Assembly (NCBI RefSeq): GCF_030445035.2
Contig: NC_080699.1
Span: forward strand, 4,216,001-4,280,000
DNA: 64,000 bases
Reading direction: 5' to 3'
DNA from: Dasypus novemcinctus
Lineage: Eukaryota; Chordata; Mammalia; Cingulata; Dasypodidae
Shown: piece by piece, positions 23,561-33,239 of the stretch
Layout of the letters: each line of letters starts with the position of its first letter
Numbering within the stretch: the stretch's first letter is position 1
Made by a program: the position numbers and the translations under genes
The notes under the pieces: generated by a model
The model's database searches: none
The model's input: the letters and a program-made list of their open reading frames with translations, nothing else
Told to the model about the DNA's origin: nothing

Positions 23561-24019
23561 GTTAATTAAGGGAATAGCAAATGACTGGTGGGAGAAGGGT
23601 GCCACCCATTTAAGGAAGAATAACTATCATTTAGTTTTACCGTCCTCACTGGTTTCTTCTAGGTGTTGCTATCATTTTAGTATATAATATCACTAGACTG
23701 ATTATTTGGTCTTACTGATGGAAATGTTTAGGGAATCAATTATTAATTTCAAAAATAAATGGGAAGAAAGAAAGAGAAGAGGAAACAGAAGAAGCAACAA
23801 TGGGAAAAAGGAAAATTTTGCCTTTATTTCATGCTATTGTAGTCCCTGTTCCTTACACAATGCTTAAAGATTATAAATGGCCAATAAATATTAGTAGAAT
23901 AAGTGAATGAATAAATAAATCAGGGAAAGAAAAGAGGAAACATTAAAATGTAGGAATAGTTTTATTGTCCTATAAAGTTAAGAATTTTATGGGCCTTTTC
24001 AAACATATTTTTATAGACA
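23561..24019. other. AT-rich unique DNA
   Basis: Contains a MIR/L2-tail-like GCCAATAAATATTAG block at 23880-23895 and a purine-rich run at 23765-23815. No gene. Confidence 0.4.
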
Positions 24020-24329
24020 TACATATATGAAGTTCTGAATTTGCACATTAAGTAAATTGACACAGAAATGACAGAAATGCAACTGCTAGATCATGTTGAT
24101 TGTGTTGAGAAAGGCTCTTTGATTTATTCTCTGATTTTAAAATTGTCTTTGTCTTTACTTGAAAAGTTTTGTTTTAATGTATGTAAAATACTTTTATTCA
24201 TATTTATTCTGTTTCAATTTTTCAGAGTCTGTTGATTCTGTTGCTTTCATTTTTTTTTGCATAACTTTTGGGGAATTTCTGGTTATTATCTCTTGCAAAA
24301 CTATGTCTGAATTATTCTCTCGTATCTTT

Positions 24330-25075
24330 ATAGGACCATGATTACACATATGCTAAAACATTCTTTTTCAATTTTTCCCATTCTTTTTCTCTCAGTGACG
24401 ATTAAGGCATTTTCTATTATTCTATGTTCCAGTTCACAAATACTGCCCTCTGCTGGATCTAATCTGCAGTTACACCCATTTATTGAGTACTTATGTCAGT
24501 TGTTACACCCATTTATTGAGTTCTTCATCTCTATTGTTTTTTAAGTTCTAAAATGTTCACTTGGTACTTATTAACAATATTAATTGCAAATATTAATCAC
24601 AACTTTTTTAAAAAGATTATTTATTTATTTATTTATTTATTTCCTCTTCCCTCCATTGTCTGCTCTCTGTGTCCATTTGCTGTGTGTTCTTCTGCCGCCA
24701 CTTACATTATCTGGCAGCACTGGGAAACTGCGTCTCTTTTCTGTTGCATCATCTTGATGCATTAGCTCTCGGTGTGTGTGGCACCACTCCTGGGTGGGCT
24801 GTACTTTTTTCACGCGGGGTGTACTCCTTGCATGTGGGGCACGACACTCCTTGTGCACAGCAGCATTGCATGTGGGCCAGCGCCACACGGGTCAGGAGGC
24901 CCTGGGGATCGAACCCTGGACCCTCCATATAGTAGATGGATGCTCTATCAGTTGAGCCACATCCGCTTCCCTATTCATAGTCTTTTTTCCTCTTGATTCT
25001 TGTTCACATAATCCTCTCTCTTGGATTACCTAGTCTTTTTTTTTTTTTGAACACTGGACATTTGCACATTAAAAA
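24330..25075 (-). mobile_element. Old L1M 5' UTR/ORF1-proximal fragment, antisense, split by a SINE
   Basis: TTCTATTATTCTATGTTCC, TTCACAAATACTGCCCTCTG, CTGGATCTAATCTGCAGTTA and CACCCATTTATTGAG follow the reversed L1M 5' region (converging with the motif 'ttcagttattgtattttt'). After the SINE the TTTTGAACACTGGACATTTG block continues it. An internal 33-bp-period duplication lies at 24469-24521. The region back to 24020 and on to about 25300 may belong to the same element. Confidence 0.5.
24606..24971 (-). mobile_element. DAS-type SINE 2, antisense
   Basis: Minus-strand copy. On its own strand it starts GGGAAGCGGATGTGGCTCAA, with an A box in TGGCTCAACTGATAGAG and a B box in GGTTCGATCC (near 24907-24917). 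A long body follows, and an (AAATA)n tail shows as TTTATTTATTT at 24620-24640. Flanking TSDs are not clear. More diverged than SINEs 1 and 5. Confidence 0.88.
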
Positions 25076-25618
25076 TTATGGCCGCTCCATGGAACATCCT
25101 CCCCTCCCCAGAAAGGGTGAGCTCCTTCGTCTAAGTGGAGAGCGAGAATCATAATATAATATGATTGTGGGCTGATGCGACTTCGGCAGAGTCTCAATCT
25201 GTTAACTCTCCTTCTGGTTCACCTCCCGTAGGGCACAGACAGGTGGGGATTTCACCTGAGGCCAGATGTGCTCAATGGCTTCCTCTCCCGGGCAAGCTCT
25301 GAGCTAGAGCCCATTTCCTTGGTCTGGACGGACAAGCGAACACTTCCCTGCTTTCCAAAGCCTTTCTGCTTAGGCTTTAGCCTCCAACTCAGTACACACA
25401 TGGAGATGGAAAAGTCTCAAGGGAAAAATAGCCGAGTGTCAGTCTCAGCTCGTCACCCCCTTGCTGAGGCTCTTGCCCTGCAAGTTTCCAGCATGTCCTG
25501 TCCAGCACACCAGGCTTCCAACTGTCCAGCGGGTTTCTCTATGCCTAGAAACAGCCATCTTTGGGAAAAGCCTGAATCCAGCCTTTCGTCCTGAACCCAG
25601 CGTTGGCGAATGCCCCTT
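25076..25618. other. GC-balanced DNA, possibly L1M 5' UTR
   Basis: Words such as CACCTGAGGCCAGATG resemble the reversed old L1 5' UTR, but I cannot fix the boundary. A 108-codon frame (25268-25594) has no motif. Confidence 0.3.
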
Positions 25619-25774
25619 TTCTGTCCACGTGGCTGCATTTCTCCTCTAACTAGAATTCCACCATCCTGTTTCTGTCCATGTGGCTGCATTTCTCCTCTAA
25701 CTAGAATCCCACCATCCTGTTTCTGTCCACGTGGCTGCATTTCTCCTCTAACTAGAATCCCACCATCCTGTTTC
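25619..25774. repeat. 51-bp minisatellite, three copies
   Basis: Units start at about 25621, 25672 and 25723. Each contains CTGTCCAYGTGGCTGCATTT, CTCCTCTAACTAGAATYCCA and CCATCCTGTTT. The copies differ at only a few bases, mainly a C/T in a CpG and one T/C. The period is a multiple of three, so the minus strand stays open through a 17-residue repeat (MQPRGQKQDGGILVRGE-like); I take that as coincidence. Confidence 0.95.
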
Positions 25775-26074
25775 CTATAGGCCTCTTTGGTTCAGACCGT
25801 CTCTGATGCCCTGGGGAATCTGCTTTGGTGTTATGGTTGGTTTGTGCTGTGCTGCTGCGGCTGCTGTCCTCTGGGTGAGGGCTGATTTACTATGTGATCC
25901 TTCACCTTATTTACTCACGTATGGTCATCTGAGTTACGAAATGTGACCCTGTTCTTCTCTAGAGAAAAAATCATCTCTTTCATGAATGGAGCTGGGTAAG
26001 TTCGGTAGTGGTATATGAAAATATAATTATTGACCCCAACTTCAGAACATTCTCCCAATTCAGTTCCAGTTAAT
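25775..26074. other. Unique DNA
   Basis: Nothing recognised. Confidence 0.4.
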
Positions 26075-26305
26075 TTTGTCTAAAAGAGAAAGGTTAACAA
26101 AGTATAACTGTTTAGAAGAAAATAAGAAAATATCTTAGACAAAGTTTTCTTTAAGAGTACAAAAAATGCATTAGACATAGAAGAAAGATTTGATGAAAAG
26201 GGCTACATTAAAATGAAGACTCTTGGTTCCTTAGCAAATACCATTAAGAGAGTAACAAAGCAAACCACGGTATGGGAGGAAATATTAGCAATGTGCATTT
26301 ATATT
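26075..26305 (+). mobile_element. Old L1 ORF2 3' part (segment 1 of 3)
   Basis: Collinear with the late L1 ORF2 coding strand: ATCTTAGACAAAG, GGGCTACATTAAAATGAAGAC, CATTAAGAGAGTAACAAAGC and ATGGGAGGAAATATTAGCAA. The match stops near 26305 and resumes at about 27735, so 1.4 kb has been inserted. Confidence 0.75.
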
Positions 26306-26334
26306 ATATTTATGTATCACCTTGGCTAGTCTAT

Positions 26335-27300
26335 AGTGCCAGTTTTTTAATTATTATTTTTTAATTAATAGCTCACAAGGAAAGTTACATTAAAAAACAT
26401 AAACAAAAAACATAAGAGTTTCCCATATAACTCACTCCCCACTCCCCACCACATCATTGTTGTAAATTGTATTTTTTTACAATATATACATCACAAGAAA
26501 AACTGTTACACTAAAAAATATAAGAGGTTCCTGTATACCCCCCTACCCCCCATACCCCACACCTCCCACACCAACAACCTCCCCCATCATTGTGGCACAC
26601 TCATCTTACTCGGTGAACACATTTTGGGGCACTGCTGCACTACGCAGATGATAGTTTACCCTGTGGTTCACACTCTCCCCCAGTACATTCAGCGGGTTAT
26701 GGCAGGATATATAAAGTCCAGCATCTGACCCAGCAGTAACATTAAGGCAACTCAAAATCTCAAAAATTCCCCCACATCACATCTCTTCTACCCTCTCCCT
26801 GCCCTCAGCAACTACTGTGGCCACTTTCTCCACCACGATGCTAAAATTTCTTCTATTACTCTTCACACTAGTTTTATAGTAGAATATCAGTAAGTCCACT
26901 CTAATTGATATTTTATTCCTCCATTCTGTGGACCCTGAGATGGTGATGTCTGCTCTTCCTCTAGATCAAGAGGGGGCTTAGATTCCACATGGATGCTGGA
27001 TGCAATTCCTCTGCTTGCAGTTGTAGGTGCTCTTGATTCCCTGTTGTGGTGTTTGACCATCTTCACCTCCCTGTTACCTAACCTGTGTAAGACCAATGAA
27101 CCAGACAGTAGGAGTCACCACTCTGCTGAGGCTCAGGGCCCAGCTGGCACATGGGCAGTCCAGAGATTCAAGTCTCCTGAGTATGGACCATCCCTAGCAC
27201 CAACCATAGGTTCAATAAAAGTGACAGAAGAGGCTTGTGTAGAAAAGTCACATCTGAGTCCAGCTCCGTCACACTCAGGAGCACGAATTCCAAAGTAGGG
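26335..27300 (-). mobile_element. L1 3' UTR, antisense insertion
   Basis: Reverse complement of the L1 3' UTR family at 19.4 and 29.2 kb: AGAGTTTCCCATATAAC, CCCCACTCCCCACCACATCATT, CAGCGGGTTATGGCAGG, CACATCACATCTCTTC, ATTCTGTGGACCCTGAGATG and GCTTAGATTCCACATGGATG. Its A-rich sense tail appears as TTTTTTAATTATTATTTTTT at 26343-26362. It splits the old L1. Confidence 0.85.
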
Positions 27301-27324
27301 CCTTCTGACGTGGCACAGAGCTCC

Positions 27325-27730
27325 AAATCAATCTGCCATGATTATGTACCCCAGTAATTTAATTAAACACTTAACTATATGATGTTGTGAAGGTGGTTTT
27401 GTAGATGAGGTTGACATCTACCATCAGTTGAATTTAAGTAAAGGAGATTGTCCACAGTAATCTGGGTACACCTCATCCAATCAGTTGAGAGGTTTAAGAG
27501 CAAACTAAGGATTCTCTAAGGAAGAGAAATTCTGCCTCAAGAGGAAAACAATAACTCCTACTTGAATCTCCAGGCTGCTGGCTGCCCAATGGGCTTGCCA
27601 GCCCCCACAACCATGTAAAAAAAATCTTTAAAATAAGTCAAGTATATGTGCATGTATATGTATATGTGTGTATATATACGTGTGTATGTATATATGTATG
27701 TATTTATATCCTTCTGGCCCCTAACTGATA
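27325..27730 (+). mobile_element. ERVL-MaLR-type LTR
   Basis: Ordered words ATGTACCCCAGTAATTTAA, GTGAAGGTGGTTTTGTAGATG, AAGTAAAGGAGATTG, CCTCATCCAATCAGTTGAGAG, AATTCTGCCTCAAGAGG and CCAGCCCCCACAACCATGT match a MaLR-like LTR. It ends in a (TATG)n expansion followed by TTCTGGCCCCTAACTGAT. No internal region is attached, so it is probably a solo LTR. Confidence 0.6.
27640..27712. repeat. (TA/TG)n simple repeat
   Basis: Interrupted TATGTGTGTATATATACG-type units inside the LTR 3' part. Confidence 0.85.
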
Positions 27731-27734
27731 AACT

Positions 27735-28058
27735 GATGAAGGATTTATATCTATAATATATAAAGAACTCCTACAAATCAACAGTAGACAATCTAATAGA
27801 GTAACAAAGGGCAAAAAAAAAAAAGTGGATATTACATAAAAGAGAAAATCTAAATTTAAAAAATAACCACGTGATAATCATATGAAGGTAACCTTAAATT
27901 CCTTAGTTCTCAGAGTAAGGCTAATTAAAAACATGAGTTATTTTTACAACCACCAGAGTGATTAAAAAGAAAAAGAGAGACAATACTAAATGATGGTGAA
28001 GATACAGACTAAATGTAATTCTCATACAATACTTGTAGGTGCAAAAATTAGTTCTGCT
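27735..28058 (+). mobile_element. Old L1 ORF2 (segment 2 of 3)
   Basis: Resumes the interrupted L1: ATATATAAAGAACTCCTACA, then AATCATATGAAGG, TAAGGCTAATTAAAAACATG and ACAACCACCAGAGTGATTAA parallel the end of ORF2. It is interrupted again near 28059. Confidence 0.75.
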
Positions 28059-28337
28059 ATTTTTTTTCTTTATTTTTAAAGAAGCTTTAGATTACATAAA
28101 TGTTACATGGAAAATACAGGGAATTCCCGTATACCCACCCTCTTCCCCTCCCACACTTTCCCCCATTAACATCTTTCATTAGTGTGGTACATTTGTTATA
28201 GTTAACGAACACATATTGATGCATTGCTATTAAGCATGGTCTATAGTTTATATTATGGTTTACACTTTGCTCTGTACCATTTTATAGGTTTTGACAAAAT
28301 ATATAATGGCTTGTATCTGCCATTGCAATGTCATGTA
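28059..28337 (-). mobile_element. L1 3' end, antisense insertion
   Basis: T-run followed by CTTTATTTTTAAAGAAGC, AGATTACATAAATGTTACATG, TCCCGTATACCCACCCTC, TTAGTGTGGTACATTTGTTA and TTTTGACAAAATATATAATG. This is a reversed L1 3' terminus, so the poly(A) lies at the left. Confidence 0.8.
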
Positions 28338-28925
28338 GAACAATTCCAGTAGCAGTTCAGCTAGTTTTGAAAGTGTTTTGGCAGTACTTACTAAAGGTAA
28401 AAATATAAATAAGCTATAATCCATCAGCTTCTTTTGTGGTATACGTGGAACTGAAATGCAGAGATATATTCACTAAAAGACACATGCAAAAATGTTCATT
28501 ACAGTGCAATTGTGAAAAACTGGAATAAAACGACCATTAACTATAGAGTAAATAAGTAAGTTGTGATCTATTCATACAGTAGAATATAGGAAAATGAACA
28601 AATTATAACTACATAGAGAATATCACAAATTAATGAGAAGAAAATCCAGGCACAAAAGGTTATATGCTGTATGATTTCACTCATTTAAAGTTTAAAAACA
28701 AGCAAAGAGAAATGCTGGAGGTTACACTGAGTTGGAGCAGTGTCTGTGAGCAGAAAACAGTATTTAAGAGAAACATATTACTTTCTGTTTCATAACCTCA
28801 ATGGTAGTTAAAATATGTATAATCAGCTTTATCAAACTGGACATTTAGTATCTCCATGCATTTCTATATATATATGTTATTTATATTTCATATAAAATTT
28901 AATAAGAATAAGGAAAAGTTGTTTT
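28338..28925 (+). mobile_element. Old L1 3' end (segment 3 of 3)
   Basis: Continues the same L1: AAGTGTTTTGGCAGTACTTA, CATGCAAAAATGTTCATTACAG, ATAGAGTAAATAAGTAAG, ATTCATACAGTAGAATATAGG, CCAGGCACAAAAGG and TGCTGTATGATTTCACTCATTT. This is the classic L1M 3' UTR order. Confidence 0.8.
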
Positions 28926-29059
28926 TAAAGATCGATTTCCAGCAGTGTCAGGCATATATGTGAAAAATTGATGTGTATTTAATGATTTCTCCCTATACCT
29001 GGTAAGGAAAGGCCGTCAGCAGAAGTTTTCTTTTAGCTGGTAGGGCCAGCAAGGCACCT

Positions 29060-29220
29060 TCCACATCTTAGCTCAGGGCAAAGTCGGCTCTCCAGCTCTG
29101 TGGCATGTTCGAGTCCACGGGAGCCTTGGTTGCCTTCTGTTCCACAGAACACCACACTGGTCTACGGCTTTGATGATGTTGTGCTGATTGGACCTGGCAG
29201 ACAGGAAATAGAAAGTGCAT
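29060..29220 (+). pseudogene. ERVL-type reverse transcriptase fragment
   Basis: Two adjacent frames carry reverse-transcriptase blocks of class III (ERVL) retroviruses. The first has LAQG followed by GSPAL (about 29068-29103), equivalent to the LPQG...NSPAL motif. The second contains DDVVLIG followed by QEIESAL (29172-29213), equivalent to the catalytic YxDD block; the tyrosine position reads G and the next residue F. The frame changes between them. It is a broken fossil with no flanking LTR that I can join to it. Confidence 0.6.
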
Positions 29221-29221
29221 T

Positions 29222-29649
29222 AGGTACAAACCATCCAGGGTCCACAGGATGGAGGAAGAGTATGGACTAGAGTGGACTTCCTGATATTCTACTATGGAAA
29301 TATTGTGATTAGTAATGAAAGAAATTTTAGCATTGATGTGGAGAAAGTGGCCACCGTAGTTGCTGTGGGCAGGGAGAGGGAAGAAGAGATGTGATGTGGG
29401 GGCATTTTTGGGACTTGGAGTTGTCCTGAATGATATTACAGAGACAGATGCAGAACATTATATATCCTGCCATAACCCACTGAATGGACTGGGGGAGAGT
29501 GTAAACTACAATGTAAACTGTAATCCATGTGGTGCAGCAGTGCTCCAAAATGTATTCACCAAATGCAACGAATATCCCATGATGATGAAAGAGGTTGTTG
29601 ATGTGGAAGGAGTGGGTTGAGGGTGGTGGGGAGTATATGGGGACCTCAT
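29222..29649 (+). mobile_element. L1 3' UTR, interrupted by SINE 3
   Basis: Same family as 19.4 kb: GGGTCCACAGGATGGAGG, GAGAAAGTGGCCACCGTAGT, AGAGATGTGATGTGGGGGC, GAGTTGTCCTGAATGAT, CTGGGGGAGAGTGTAAAC and GTATATGGGGACCTCAT. The tail resumes after the SINE at 30065. Confidence 0.85.
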
Positions 29650-30064
29650 TTTTTTTTTAAGATTTATTTTTTATTTATTTCTCTCCCTTCCCCGCCCCAC
29701 CCAATGTCTGCGCTCTATGTACTCGCTGTGTGTTCTTCTGTGACCGCTTCTATCTTATCAGCGGCACCGGGAATCTGTGTTTCTTTTTGTTGCATCATCT
29801 TGCTGTGTCAGCTCTCCGTGTGTGTGGCACCATTCCTGGGCAGGCTGCACTTTCTTTTGTGCTGGGCGGCTCTCCTTACAGGGTGCACTCCTTGCATGTG
29901 GGGCTGCCCTATGCAGGGGACACCCTGCGTGGCAAGGCACTCCTTGTGCGCATCAGCACTGCGCATGGGCCAGCTCCACATGGGTCAAGGAGGCCTGAGG
30001 TTTGAACCACGGACCTCCCATGTGGTAGATGGATGCCCTAACCACTGGGCCAAGTCTGCTTTCC
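29650..30064 (-). mobile_element. DAS-type SINE 3, antisense, long form
   Basis: Minus-strand SINE: the T-rich end at 29650-29680 is the A-rich tail reversed. The tRNA-like head lies at the right (GGTTTGAACCAC, B box reversed, near 30000; CCACTGGGCCAAGTC, A box reversed). Flanked by CCTCAT at 29644 and 30065, a short duplicate consistent with a TSD. The 167-codon frame across this unit is an artefact of its GC-rich body. Confidence 0.9.
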
Positions 30065-30125
30065 CCTCATATATTTTTAATGTAACATTTAAAAAAATAG
30101 AGAGAAAAATAACAAAATAAAAAAT
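30065..30125 (+). mobile_element. L1 3' tail resuming after SINE 3
   Basis: CCTCATATATTTTTAATGTAACATT followed by an A-rich run completes the L1 3' end begun at 29222. Confidence 0.75.
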
Positions 30126-30600
30126 AAGCATATGTGAGACAGGAAGTGGGAAATAAATCTTACAGAAGCACAAGCTCCTACTCCCTTGGTGAACTTTCTA
30201 GGAGTAGAGGAGCGCGGTGTACTGTAGGTATCCCTTCAAAGACGGAGAATACTTAGCTGCCCTCGGCCCTTCTCGCCCCTAAGACGCAGTCATGACGAAT
30301 GAGCCTTGGATGTGGAAACACTGCACATCTCCTTCGGGCATACCAAGACCTATCAGCAGAGTGGCCCCCAAATTTGCCAGTTTCCATGGACGCCAAGAGG
30401 AGAAGCCATGGCAGCAGGTGCAGGCTATCGTGGGAACTATTTCCACTAGGCCAACTGAAGGCGGTGCTGGGTGTTGGCGGCGCAGAGTCACGCTCCACGG
30501 AGCGTTTGTCAGGCCCTAGAGGGTAATGACAAGGCCCCAACATTCTGCATGTTGTCTGAGGACACTTATGAAGATTGAGAAATAGAGACCGTGAGTTTTA
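30126..30600. other. Unique DNA with CpG-containing block
   Basis: From 30200 to 30540 CpGs are frequent (for example GGAGCGCGGTG, GGCGGCGCAGAGTCACGC) and frames are open on both strands. No recognisable protein. It may be old ERV internal sequence or unique DNA. Confidence 0.3.
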
Positions 30601-32070
30601 GTCTTGGTATTTGCGCTTTTAGTGTATCTCCAGTCCGGGGAAACATATCAGAATTTTGGGAGAATGTAAATGCAAGGTAAGAAAGAGACACCAGCAATGT
30701 CCATTATTTCCTTTTCTTAGAGAAAAGAAAATGTGGAAAACAAAGGCAAATACAGAGCAAAATTGTCCAAAATATCCATCCAAAAGGAAGGGATTCCACA
30801 ATTGTCTAAAATATGTAATTCTAAAATCAATCTGGAAATTGAGAATCAGTGTTTTCAAATACTGTTAATGTGATAACATATTTTTATTGATTGATTTAAT
30901 TTAACCTGAGGGAATGCCATATTTATTTCTAGGAAAAGAGGTTGAAACAGGTAGACATAAACTTAAGACATGCAAGTACATCAGGTTAAATTACACGGGT
31001 TACACAGAGACGTTTGCTTGGTTTCACAAATTTAAATCCAATTAGATTCATGTGGTTAAAATAATATGTGCAGTTAAATAAAGCATTTTAAATTATTACT
31101 GAAATAAAAGAAAACCTTTTAAAAAATGATAAAGGTGCAGTGAACAAGAACGAAAAATTAGGTCTTGATCTATCTATTGTGTCCCCAAAAATAGGAATGG
31201 CTGTTTTATTCTTTTTCAAACCTTGTAATCAAAGGTCTGACAGACAAATAGATGCCTTAAGATAATAGTCCTATGTTTTCTCTCTCCTCAGCCTTAAAAC
31301 AACAACAATAACAAAAAACTAATGAATTGTGAGTTGTCCTGCAGGACAACTGGATGATTTTTTATAGGTAAGGTCAGGCACTGGTTGCGTCATAAGCAAT
31401 AGTAAGTTCATCCTTCTCAACAGCTCTTCCCATAGAGAGATTTTTGTAATTCAGCTGGCGAGGGAAATAAACAAATAAACAGAAATGAAAGAATTAATGA
31501 GAAGGCCCAGCTATGTCTCTGTCACCCACAGTGACACGAATCCCTCCCATTCCATGACCTGAGGAGCATTTGCTGGGCTGTGGAGCTCCCTGCCCCTGAC
31601 CTCGCTGTGGGCCGTGCCCTCCCGGCCTCCCCCTCTCCCAACAGCTGCGTTTCCGTTCTAGCTGTGCCACTCTGCCCTGCAGGATGCCCCTCTCACCCTT
31701 CCTTGTTCTTCAGATTTGTCGTCGTGCCTTTGTCCAGCTAAGAGTTCATGGCAGTGTCTGCCTCCTATGGACCCATTCTTTAGCAGGAATCCAAAGATCC
31801 TGATTCTTTTTATTTTATTTCTGGCCAAGGAAACTTTGCCTTCAGCTTCAACTAATACTAAAACCCTAAAAAGTTTACTTAAGTGGCAGGTCTCTCGATC
31901 TTTCTGGGGTTCAGTCTCCCTCTTCTGCAGCAAATGTTCTACCACCGCTCCCATACTTCAGCTGCTTACTGCCTCCCTGCCTGACCGCCGGAGGCCACTG
32001 TTGCCGTGGGTCAATGTGATTTTCTGAGGATGGCACAGCTGGTCCAGATCGCCTTGTCTTGCTTTTCTTT
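30601..32070. other. Unique DNA
   Basis: AT-rich to 31490, then a C-rich block at 31500-31690. No repeat or gene recognised. Short frames at 31658-32027 are open on both strands. Confidence 0.35.
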
Positions 32071-32088
32071 TTCCATTAAAAAAAAAAA

Positions 32089-32561
32089 TGTATGGCAGCA
32101 TGCGGGCAGAGGCGGGCCTCCGGGAGGGTCAGCGCGGTTGGCCGGGCGGGCTCTCCGGACGGGGGCTGCCTCGCAGTCAAAGGAGAGGAGGGGGTTCGGC
32201 ATGAAGCCGTTGGGCCCTCGCTCTCTCCGCTCAGGCACGGGGGACGCGCGGTGCAAGCAAGAACATGCCGGAGACAAGGTCTAGGCACAAGTCTACTTTA
32301 TTGTTGAAGGGGACATGGTTTTATAGGGTCTAGGGATACGTAAAGGGACTTGATTGGTGCCGGCGGGTGCTGTTGCTTGCGTAGGCGGTTACTGGACAGT
32401 AGGCGGTTACTGGACAGTAAGCTGGCTAAGAGGTTAGGAGCAAGGGAGGGGAAGGGGAAAGTGTGGGCTGTCTAGATAACGGCTAGGCGGAAGACGGAGA
32501 AGGGGAGAAGGAGGGGCAGCGCCGGCTGCCAATACTGGGAGGGAAGGAGACGGGGACAGCA
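32089..32561 (-). mobile_element. CpG-rich solo retroviral LTR
   Basis: About 473 bp beginning TG and ending CA. On the minus strand the order is a U3 with a perfect 18-bp direct repeat (plus coordinates 32381-32398 and 32399-32416), CCAAT (32353-32357), a CTATAAAACC TATA box (about 32318-32330), an AATAAA signal (32297-32302) and a GC-rich R/U5. Promoter and polyadenylation elements are well spaced and CpGs are largely intact, which suggests a fairly recent LTR. No internal retroviral sequence adjoins it, so it is a solo LTR. I find no clear target-site duplication. It lies inside the L1/HAL1-type 3' end. Confidence 0.8.
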
Positions 32562-33235
32562 GCATATCACTCATTCATAAACATACATAACAATAAGGTA
32601 TAATAATAGCTGTGAACTTAGAAAACAAACATATATGACATCATACAGGACTCTCGTACCTCACCCCACCACCAATACCTTGCATTAGTTAAATATTTTT
32701 AACTAATGACTAAAGAGCATTGAAAATATTGCTACTAACCAAAGTTTTTCCCCCAACCACCCTATTATTATTTTTATCTTTATATCATTTAAGTATGAAT
32801 ATACATAAACAATAAGTATATAGTAATAGTTGTGAACTTACAAAGCAGACATGCATAACATCATACAGGGGTCCCATGCATCAACCCTCCACCAACACCT
32901 TGCATTGTTGTGAGACGTTTGTTACAAATTATGACAGAATATTGTCAAAATCTTACTACTCATTTTAGCCTTTATTTTACATTTGGTGTATTTTTCCCCA
33001 ACCCACCCTATTATTATTTTTTAAATATATTTTTTATGACAGAAGTTGTAAATTTATAAAACAATCATGCACAAACAACACCCCTCCATCAACACACCAC
33101 ATTGTGGTGGAACATTTGTTACAGATTATGAGATATTATTGTCCAATTGTTACCACGTCCATAGTGTACATTTGGCACACATTTTCCTGCCTCATTATCA
33201 ACACAGTTTCATATTACATTTTGACATAGTAGAAT
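32562..33235 (-). mobile_element. L1/HAL1-type 3' UTR, second copy
   Basis: Collinear with 13912-14470: ATATCACTCATTCATAAACA, GACATCATACAGGACTC, CACCACCAATACCTTGC, CAACCACCCTATTATT, GGGGTCCCATGCATCAACC and ACACCTTGCATTGTTGTGAGA, with the same three-unit structure. Unlike the first copy it continues after CCATCAACA into CACATTGTGGTGGAACATTTG and not into ORF1. It therefore shows the longer L1 3' UTR from which the HAL1-like element departs. An A-run at 32078-32088 left of the LTR matches the A-run at 13903. Confidence 0.75.
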
Positions 33236-33239
33236 TATT

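Noticed and set aside
25453-25740. 95-residue repeat protein on the minus strand
   Set aside because: The repetition reflects the 51-bp minisatellite period; no start, splice or homology supports coding.
29617-30120. 167-codon open frame, the longest in the window
   Set aside because: It runs through an antisense DAS-type SINE and L1 tail; other frames are open there too and similar frames appear in the other SINE copies.
32006-32307. Overlapping 70-92 codon frames in GC-rich DNA
   Set aside because: They are by-products of the CpG-rich LTR and change phase freely.
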